From assembly GCF_022768985.1 (NCBI RefSeq), contig NZ_JALEKL010000011.1, positions 62,001 through 126,000 on the forward strand: DNA of 64,000 nt. The letters run 5' to 3'. A model generated the notes under the pieces. It was not told where the DNA came from and ran no database searches. It was given only the letters and a program-made list of their open reading frames with translations. This document shows, piece by piece, positions 58,007 to 64,000 of the stretch (position 1 is its first letter; each line of letters opens with the position of its first letter). This DNA is from Methanosphaera sp. GTDB taxonomy: Archaea; Methanobacteriota; Methanobacteria; Methanobacteriales; Methanobacteriaceae. The position numbers and the translations under genes were made by a program.

Positions 58007-58666
58007 ATGAAAACTAGAAATAAAATCCTGATAATCATAGCATTAGTTGCAATAATAGGCATCTATTCACAACTTATTGCACAAAATCATGAACACTTCG
58101 CAGATGATAATACAGGATATATTATAAAACATACATACGACTATTATAATTCAGATAAATGTATCATTCTAATTGCAGGAATTCATCCACGAGAAAAACT
58201 AGCAATAGATCCTGAAATTAAAGCAGCAGATGAATTTGCAAAAACAAACAACATAAAAATGATAGTCTATGAAGTTCACATAACAAAAGATGCAGATGAC
58301 TACTCAAAAAGTCGATACAATGGTGAACATATCATAGCAAAATATGTAAATAGTGATGTTAGAAAATATCCAAATGCACCTGTTATAATATCACATTCAC
58401 ATAAACCAGGCTATGGTGAAGGATTTTATGTTGCAACACCTGCAATGGATGAAAAATCTGTTGAAATTGCAAATCATATAAAAGATAATGGATTTAACTA
58501 CTATCCAGTACTTGGAAATGAGGAATATAATAGTACATCAGCAAAGCTTGTATCAAAACCAATAGCAAATAGTGGAAATCCAACACTGGTTTATGAAATT
58601 CCCGAAAATATCACAGAGTATGAATCAACAAAAAAAGCATGCAAATTATTTAAATTATGTAATTAA
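58007..58666 (+). CDS. Membrane-anchored M14-like zinc peptidase/amidase
   Basis: An N-terminal membrane helix (KILIIIALVAIIGIYSQLIA) anchors an external domain. That domain shows the zinc carboxypeptidase pattern: HxxE in IAGIHPREKLAID, a further His in VIISHSHKPGYGEGF, and a possible catalytic Glu in TLVYEIPENI. At 219 aa it is short for the M14 family. A role in trimming peptides or the cell wall is only a guess. AAGGA precedes the ATG. Confidence 0.5.
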   Translation: MKTRNKILIIIALVAIIGIYSQLIAQNHEHFADDNTGYIIKHTYDYYNSDKCIILIAGIHPREKLAIDPEIKAADEFAKTNNIKMIVYEVHITKDADDYSKSRYNGEHIIAKYVNSDVRKYPNAPVIISHSHKPGYGEGFYVATPAMDEKSVEIANHIKDNGFNYYPVLGNEEYNSTSAKLVSKPIANSGNPTLVYEIPENITEYESTKKACKLFKLCN

Positions 58667-58775
58667 ATTGGGTTTTTATAAAAAAAGTTAAAAAAAGAAT
58701 TAAAAAGTAAAATACGTTTTTTTAATTAAAAGTTTATAGAAAAATCCATATATTTTCTCTTTTTTTAATTAAAAA

Positions 58776-59081
58776 TTATATATCCAGATCCAATACTGAT
58801 GATTTTGTCATCTCTTTTGAAATCTGATATAATTCTTCGGCTTCTTCTTCCTTAGAATAATATACCTTTTCGTTTTGAGGATTATAATATGGATAATTTT
58901 CACGTACACATACTTTAATTCCTTTGTATGTAGTTTCTACATAATCCCCTGCTTCTTCATTCTGATAAATCTTTATATCAGAGCTCATATTTGATCCTAA
59001 GGTTCTTTTCTGGACTGTCGAAGTGCTATTTTCTGTTTTATTATAGTTGCCTGTAATAATACATTTAATTTTTGACTTCAT
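58776..59081 (-). CDS. Small unknown protein (101 aa)
   Basis: This is not recognised. The chosen ATG (MKSKIKCIITGNYN) has AAGGAGATG upstream; an ATG ten codons earlier has none. The protein is soluble, with a Ser/Thr-rich N-terminal part, a middle YVETTYKGIKVCVRENYPYY and an acidic helical end. It is divergent from two other small genes of similar size. Confidence 0.45.
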   Translation of the reverse strand: MKSKIKCIITGNYNKTENSTSTVQKRTLGSNMSSDIKIYQNEEAGDYVETTYKGIKVCVRENYPYYNPQNEKVYYSKEEEAEELYQISKEMTKSSVLDLDI

Positions 59082-59337
59082 TACATCTCCTTCTTTAAAA
59101 AATATTTTCATAAATTGTTTTATTTAAAAAGTTATAAAATTTATCAAAATTATTTTTAGTACATACTACTATTTATTAAAAATATTATATAAATCTAAGT
59201 TAGTTTTAATAATAATAACTATTAAAAGTATTACAAATTTAATATTATAAAATAATATAATTAAAGAAAATCAAAAACTATTAACTATCTAAAAAAAATT
59301 ACAAAAAGATAATATAATTAATTATAAAATAAAATCA

Positions 59338-59676
59338 ATGGATGTGAAAATTGTGAAAGTAAAAAATCAATACATAATAGAAGATATAGATGATGCAAAA
59401 TACAACATTAAATGCTGTGTAGAATCAAATCCTGAAAATAGCTATGATACAACATACTACTTCCATGATGGAGACAGATGGATAAAAGACTTCATAGACA
59501 TAACAAAACTTTCACCAGAAGATAGAGATGAAAAAGATAAATTTGATGAATTCATAACACACCTTCATGACTACATTGTACATGACCATTTCTGGGAAGA
59601 TCTTGCAGAAATAAAAGTTGGAGAATCATTAAAATCTGAAGAATATAAAGTTGTAATTAGAAACAACACACAATAA
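59338..59676 (+). CDS. Small unknown protein (112 aa)
   Basis: This is not recognised. It is acidic and soluble, rich in Asp, Tyr and His, with YYFHDGDRWIKDFIDITKL and HLHDYIVHDHFWEDLAEIKVGE. The ATG at 59338 has no clear ribosome-binding site. A GTG at 59353 with GGATGTGA before it is an alternative start. It lies 44 bp before another small gene of similar design. Confidence 0.45.
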   Translation: MDVKIVKVKNQYIIEDIDDAKYNIKCCVESNPENSYDTTYYFHDGDRWIKDFIDITKLSPEDRDEKDKFDEFITHLHDYIVHDHFWEDLAEIKVGESLKSEEYKVVIRNNTQ

Positions 59677-59720
59677 AAAGAAAATATAAAAAAAATATTA
59701 CTGTAGTGGGGGATATTTTT

Positions 59721-60041
59721 ATGCCAATTCATGAAATAAAATGTAGAATTATTGACAATACTTATGAAGATGATGATTTTGATATATTAACAAAAATAGT
59801 TCTTGATCATAGAAAAAAGGAAATTTATGCATGGGATGGCATTGAATGGAATAAGGATGGATTTAAGAGAATTTATTCTAGCAAAAAACAGATTGAATAT
59901 AATGAATTTTACAATCGTATTGCAAAACTTGTTAATAGTGGACTTTTATTTGAAATAGCAAATGACTTAAATGAAGATGAAAGCTACTTATTTGAAAATG
60001 AAAGAATCTACATCTATATTGAAGAAAGAAAAGATCTCTAA
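59721..60041 (+). CDS. Small unknown protein (106 aa)
   Basis: This is not recognised. The ATG at 59721 follows GGGGGAT with a 5-nt gap, a strong site. The protein is soluble, with ILTKIVLDHRKKEIYAWDGI and an acidic C-terminal half. Its length, charge and a central tryptophan segment (AWDGIEWNKDGFKRIYS compared with HDGDRWIKDFIDITK) recall the preceding gene, so the two may be distant paralogues. Confidence 0.45.
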   Translation: MPIHEIKCRIIDNTYEDDDFDILTKIVLDHRKKEIYAWDGIEWNKDGFKRIYSSKKQIEYNEFYNRIAKLVNSGLLFEIANDLNEDESYLFENERIYIYIEERKDL

Positions 60042-60139
60042 AAAAAATACTTCCCCTCCCCTTACTTTATTTTATTACTACATCTAAACTTATTTTAAAA
60101 AAAAAGAATTTAAAAAAAAAGAGAATTTATACTCCTTTT

Positions 60140-61357
60140 CTATATTATGTCTGCAAGGTGTTGTCCTAATCTTTTTGCAATTGCAAGTATTGCATAAATT
60201 GGTGGTATTCCTTCTGCTTTTGGAAGTACTGATCCATCTGCAACATAGAGGTTTTCTATTTCTGTTTGAAGATTACTATCTACAACTTCTCCTACTGGTG
60301 ATGTTGCAATTAGATGTGCTCCTCTTGTGTGTGTTGATGAGATACTTTCCATGTCAACACCTGCTTGTTTTAGTATTGCTCCTGCTATTGCTGATGCTTG
60401 TGCAATGTATGCTACATCATCATAGTCTATTGATTTTTCTACCTTATTTGCATATACTTTTCCTTTCCTGTTATCTGGGATTTTTATCATGAAGCTTAAT
60501 ACATCATCAGCTGTTGCATCAGGATGTGTTTGTTTTATTCCATCAAGTACATACTGGCTTGTATGTGGTGATATTACAGCATATGGAAGTTTTATGAATT
60601 TGTTCATTTCTATTTGTTTTGTCTGATTTGCTCCTTTATAGTATCCTCCTATTGTTATGAATGGATCTACTGCAAATGTTTCACCTGCTGTATTTATTCC
60701 TGCAAGTCTTAATAATTTTGGTGTTACAACTCCTCCTGCTGCAACTACTACTATATCAGCTGTATATGTATTTGCCTTGTTTGTAACTACCCCTTTAATT
60801 TTTGAATCTTCAACTAATAATTTTACTACTTCTTCATCTGTTATTAGTTTTGCACCGTTTTGTTGTGCTATTTTAAGGTCTTCAAGACTGCTCCATTTTG
60901 CTCCATGTGGACATCCCCATGCACATTTTCCACATTGCTTACATTTTGTTGCATCTATTGCTTTTGGCATTGGTTGCATGTCAAATCCAAGTTCTTCTGC
61001 TGCTTTTTGAAGAATATGATCAGCATCTCCTATGTGTGATTCTGGCATTGGTGCAATTTTTAGTTCATCTTTTAGTTCATCAAGTTGTTTTGTTATGTCT
61101 ATGTCATATTTTTTTAATTCTTCAACAAATGATGGTATGAAATTTCCAGCAATTACTGTGGATGATCCTCCAACTAGTGTTGTTTTTATGATCTCCATTT
61201 CATTTCTATCCCATGTATCATAGTATTTATATGCATCTTTTGTATCAGCTAGTGGTCCTTTTTCAATTATTAGAACTTCTGCATCCTTATTTTTTGAAAG
61301 TTCTTTTGCAACACTTAGTCCCCCAGTTCCTGCACCTATTATAATTACTTTTGTCAT
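60140..61357 (-). CDS. GMC-type flavin oxidoreductase with ferredoxin motif
   Basis: The FAD-binding VIIIGAGTGGLSVAKEL at the N-terminus, the segment TTLVGGSSTVIAGNF and the C-terminal LYVADGSVLPKAEGIPPIYAI place it in the GMC oxidoreductase family. An inserted CKQCGKCAWGCP (about residues 138-149) would bind one [4Fe-4S] cluster, as in a group of archaeal dehydrogenases of unknown substrate. It lies 7 bp downstream of the membrane-protein gene at 61365-62090 on the same strand. Confidence 0.75.
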   Translation of the reverse strand: MTKVIIIGAGTGGLSVAKELSKNKDAEVLIIEKGPLADTKDAYKYYDTWDRNEMEIIKTTLVGGSSTVIAGNFIPSFVEELKKYDIDITKQLDELKDELKIAPMPESHIGDADHILQKAAEELGFDMQPMPKAIDATKCKQCGKCAWGCPHGAKWSSLEDLKIAQQNGAKLITDEEVVKLLVEDSKIKGVVTNKANTYTADIVVVAAGGVVTPKLLRLAGINTAGETFAVDPFITIGGYYKGANQTKQIEMNKFIKLPYAVISPHTSQYVLDGIKQTHPDATADDVLSFMIKIPDNRKGKVYANKVEKSIDYDDVAYIAQASAIAGAILKQAGVDMESISSTHTRGAHLIATSPVGEVVDSNLQTEIENLYVADGSVLPKAEGIPPIYAILAIAKRLGQHLADII

Positions 61358-61364
61358 TTAAGTT

Positions 61365-62090
61365 CTATTCTCCTTTTTTTGATTTTTTATAGTTTGTTAT
61401 AGGATCATGATATATTATTTCTTGTTTTTCTTTTTTGGTTTTTCTAGATTTGGATTTTCTATTAGATTTTTTATTATTTGTTGTTTGTTTTGTTTGTTTT
61501 GGCTGTATTGGTATTTGTGATGTTAGTGGATCTTGTTGTGTTTGTTGATATTGTTGTGGTGGTATTTCTGGTTGTGGTTGTATGTATTCATCTGGCTGTT
61601 GTGGTTGTTGTGGTTGTTGTTGATTGAAGTATACTTCTTTTTGTGGTATTTGTTTTGGTGGTTTTTGGAAGTATACTTCATCTTTTTGTTGTGTTTTTTG
61701 TTTTTTATTGCCTCCAAGTAGGTTTAGTATGAATATTACAGCTGATGATACTACTGTTGTTATTATGATTGCTATTATTATTGGTATTGCAACTCCTATT
61801 GCTTGATTTATTATTGTATCTGTTAGTGTTATGCTTACTGGTATTGGTGTTTCTGGTGTAAATTGTGCAAAAAACATTCCAGCAGGATATGATATTACAT
61901 AGCCTATGATTGTATAGAGTACTGCTGCTATTATTGCATCTTTTCTTCTTTTTGATATTAGTGTTGTTATTAAACCTATTAGTGCTAAGATGATTATGTA
62001 GCTTATTGATAGTCTTGTTAGTATTAAAGCCGCTATTGCTACAACTACTATTTCTATTGATCTTAGTATTTTTGAATCCAATTTTATCAT
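61365..62090 (-). CDS. Membrane protein with Gln/Pro-rich tail (241 aa)
   Basis: About four hydrophobic helices lie in the first 130 residues (for example SIEIVVVAIAALILTRLSIS). They are followed by a Gln/Pro-rich low-complexity tail with repeated YFQKPPKQIPQKEVYFN-like units and a strongly basic end (NRKSKSRKTKKEK). The chosen ATG follows AGGGA; an ATG 11 codons earlier is less likely. The product is not recognised. The basic tail may face the cytoplasm or bind nucleic acid. Confidence 0.5.
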   Translation of the reverse strand: MIKLDSKILRSIEIVVVAIAALILTRLSISYIIILALIGLITTLISKRRKDAIIAAVLYTIIGYVISYPAGMFFAQFTPETPIPVSITLTDTIINQAIGVAIPIIIAIIITTVVSSAVIFILNLLGGNKKQKTQQKDEVYFQKPPKQIPQKEVYFNQQQPQQPQQPDEYIQPQPEIPPQQYQQTQQDPLTSQIPIQPKQTKQTTNNKKSNRKSKSRKTKKEKQEIIYHDPITNYKKSKKGE

Positions 62091-62270
62091 TTCCCTATCA
62101 TGTATTATATTTATAATCAACAAACAATATATAACAATTGTTATATTATTATTAGATTATTAAAAAATTATTAAATTTATATTAATATATATTATAATAG
62201 CAATTAAAATTTTATGAAAAAAAATATGAAAATCCACTAATAAAAAAAAATACAAAAGGAGAAATCAACA

Positions 62271-63023
62271 ATTAAATACAAAACAATAGAACATCCAAAC
62301 AAACAAGAAGCATACAAACTAATAGATGATGGATTTAATAAAAAAAGTATGATAATAATCCTTGCAAAATGTCACGTAGAATATGAAGGAAGAGCAAGAA
62401 GTAAACTAGATACAGGTGACAGACTCATACTAATAAAAAAAGATGGAACATTTACAATACACCAACAACTAAATCTAGACCCAGTAAATTGGCAAGCACC
62501 AGGATGTAAAAACACAGTAGAATATAAAAATGGAAACCTAACTCTGAAAAGTAAGAAAACAAAGCCAAATGAAGAAATAATAGTATATCTTGATGAAGTA
62601 TACACAGCAACATACTACAACTGTGTTGATACAAAAGATCTTGAAATAAGAGGATATGAAAAACACATGGTAGATCTTGCATGGGAAAATCCAGACCTAC
62701 TTGAAAAGGGATTTAGACCAACAAGACGAGAATACCAGACAGACAATGGATTCATAGATCTAATGGGAAAAGATAAAAATGGAACATTAATGATTCTAGA
62801 ATTTAAAAGTAGAAAAGCAGGAACAAATGCAGTAAAACAACTAAAAGGATACATAGACTGCTTTGCTGATAATAAAGACTTTGTACGAGGAATAATAGTA
62901 GCACCAGACATAACAGACAATGCACAAGAAATGCTTGATGAACTACAAATGGAATTCATAGCAATGGATCCACCACTAGATCTTCTAAAACATAAAACAT
63001 CAACACTAGATTCATTCTTCTAG
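62271..63023 (+). CDS. nucS: Endonuclease NucS, apparent ATT start
   Basis: NucS is an archaeal mismatch/branched-DNA endonuclease. The N-terminal DNA-binding domain (CHVEYEGRARSKLDTGDRLI, FTIHQQLNLDPVNWQAPG) and the C-terminal RecB-like nuclease domain (GFIDLMGKDKNGTLMILEFK with the catalytic D-E-K) are clear. The first ATG (62349) would cut off the family's usual N-terminus. The frame upstream encodes the expected KYKTIEHPNKQEAYKLI segment and begins at ATT (62271), 9 nt after GGAG. With that start the length is 250 aa, as in homologues. Confidence 0.85.
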   Translation: MKYKTIEHPNKQEAYKLIDDGFNKKSMIIILAKCHVEYEGRARSKLDTGDRLILIKKDGTFTIHQQLNLDPVNWQAPGCKNTVEYKNGNLTLKSKKTKPNEEIIVYLDEVYTATYYNCVDTKDLEIRGYEKHMVDLAWENPDLLEKGFRPTRREYQTDNGFIDLMGKDKNGTLMILEFKSRKAGTNAVKQLKGYIDCFADNKDFVRGIIVAPDITDNAQEMLDELQMEFIAMDPPLDLLKHKTSTLDSFF

Positions 63024-63062
63024 ATACAAATTAAAAAAAAAGAGAAAAAGAAAAGAAAATAA

Positions 63063-63473
63063 TTACAATATACATTCATCATATTCAACATCTAAACTTT
63101 GAAGAATAGCCTCAACAATACATGCAGTATTCCATCCAATAATCTTAGTTGCAACCTCTTCAAGTTCATCTGGAACTTCCTCAACACCATATGGACGTAT
63201 TAATATAATAGGCTTACTAAAGCTTTGAGCATACCTAATATGCTCTTCTATTTTTTCTCTATCATCATCCCAAAGACCTGATAGAACAATTAATACATCA
63301 CAATCAGCAATTGCTTCAGCATAATTATCACAATCTGTAGTGTCAGTCCACTTAAATGCTTCTGTAGCATCAGAAAGTCTTTTTATGAAAACATTATAAT
63401 CTTGACAATCCTTTGGATATGATATAAATACATTATAATCTCCTAAATCATTTTCTGGAAATAAATCTAACAT
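63063..63473 (-). CDS. TIR-like (MTH538/ThsB-type) domain protein
   Basis: The protein starts its fold with YNVFISYPKDCQDYNVFIKRL and contains CDVLIVLSGLWDDDREKIEEHI, SKPIILIRPYG and IIGWNTACIVEAI, the pattern of the TIR-like DUF1863 family typified by MTH538 and used in Thoeris ThsB proteins. It has 136 aa. TIR-type proteins can make NAD-derived signals or act in defence. No ThsA-like partner is visible here, so a defence role is a guess. It lies 24 bp after a ferredoxin gene on the same strand. Confidence 0.7.
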   Translation of the reverse strand: MLDLFPENDLGDYNVFISYPKDCQDYNVFIKRLSDATEAFKWTDTTDCDNYAEAIADCDVLIVLSGLWDDDREKIEEHIRYAQSFSKPIILIRPYGVEEVPDELEEVATKIIGWNTACIVEAILQSLDVEYDECIL

Positions 63474-63497
63474 CCTATTTCTACCTCTTATTTAATT

Positions 63498-63758
63498 TTA
63501 TATTAATGAATTACGTTCAATTTCAATCTCATCACCAGTATCATCATCATAAATAATAAAACAATCCTCAGGACAGATACTAGCTGCTGTTTCTACTTCA
63601 TAGAGTGATTTAATAACTTTTGATGCAATGTTATCTGAATCAATAAATCCACCTTCTATTGCAACAAGATTATCATCATCTAATATGAGAATTTGTGATG
63701 TTTTAATACATGCACCACAACCTCGACATTTATTTCTATTAATTTCTACTTCATACAT
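63498..63758 (-). CDS. Small ferredoxin-like protein (single cluster)
   Basis: The 86-aa protein has CRGCGACIKTSQ near the N-terminus and AASICPEDCF near residue 65. Together they give the four Cys of one [4Fe-4S] cluster (CxxCxxC plus CP). The C-terminus is acidic. GTAGGTGAT lies upstream of the ATG. It is the first gene of a two-gene unit with the TIR-like gene. Confidence 0.75.
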   Translation of the reverse strand: MYEVEINRNKCRGCGACIKTSQILILDDDNLVAIEGGFIDSDNIASKVIKSLYEVETAASICPEDCFIIYDDDTGDEIEIERNSLI

Positions 63759-63900
63759 ACCTAAATCACCTACTATTTAAGGGCTATGATAATTTTAAAT
63801 AATTCTAATTTCTATTTATTTTTTTTAGTAATTGTATAAATTATATTAAATTAATAACTAATAAACAATACTATCATATTTATTGGAGGGAATAAAACAA

Positions 63901-64000
63901 ATGCAGGATTTTAAAATAGCAACATGTCAGATGGATGTATGTGAAAATAAAGATGAAAATATAGAACATGCAATACAATTAATAAAAAAAGCATCAGCTA
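63901..64000 (+). CDS. Nitrilase / carbon-nitrogen hydrolase family, N-terminal part
   Basis: Only the first 33 codons are inside the window. The start FKIATCQMDVCENKDENIEH is the typical opening of the nitrilase superfamily (amidases, N-carbamoylputrescine amidase and similar). GGAGGGAA precedes the ATG. The exact enzyme cannot be told from this part. Confidence 0.7.
   Translation, partial: MQDFKIATCQMDVCENKDENIEHAIQLIKKASA

Overview
The window is archaeal and points to Methanosphaera (Methanobacteriales), most likely M. stadtmanae or a close relative. The evidence is very AT-rich DNA with long A/T-only spacers, and archaeal-type genes: Alba, an archaeal ATP-dependent DNA ligase, NucS, CTP-dependent riboflavin kinase, a THUMP-type ThiI and a thiol:fumarate reductase-like subunit A. 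Above all there is a large methanol:coenzyme M methyltransferase locus. Species assignment is inference; no 16S rRNA gene is present.

Layout. Positions 1-1014 hold small membrane and acidic proteins on the minus strand. Positions 1457-15243 are mostly plus-strand: a DUF2971 protein, DNA ligase, an OB-fold protein, a polytopic membrane protein with a cell-wall-binding-repeat-like partner, glmM, an XRE-cupin regulator with an AMP-forming acyl-CoA synthetase, a deaminase (minus strand), leuA-type synthase and alba. Positions 15547-19419 are a PadR / ABC exporter / PQQ-propeller operon. Positions 19687-22460 hold a DUF362 ferredoxin protein, a MoxR ATPase and a HAD protein.

Positions 22607-36692 form the methanol island. 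It holds the corrinoid-activation protein (mapA/ramA type), two mtaB-mtaC operons with near-identical mtaC stretches, an unknown gene with an apparent ACG start, mtaA, a divergent second mtaA homologue, and two tandem ArsR/FilR1-type regulators. MtaB moves the methyl group of methanol to the corrinoid of MtaC, MtaA moves it on to coenzyme M, and the activation protein reduces inactivated Co(II) corrinoid. The sequence TATGTGGGTAT occurs at both mtaB promoters and at the regulator promoter, which suggests one regulon. A TATCAT array with 20-bp periodicity lies upstream of the second mtaA homologue.

Positions 37080-64000 are mixed housekeeping and surface functions: gatA, tfrA, a FAH-family protein, hisG, ribK, a domain-permuted CobQ-like protein, tRNA-Arg(GCG), leuS, nadE, an ArsA/Get3 ATPase, hisB, a flippase / polymerase / glycosyltransferase-like set, thiI, a VWA protein (likely partner of the distant MoxR), an M14-like membrane protein, small unknown proteins, a GMC-type oxidoreductase, nucS with an apparent ATT start, a TIR-like protein with a ferredoxin, and the start of a nitrilase-family gene. 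No rRNA, CRISPR array or insertion sequence was seen.
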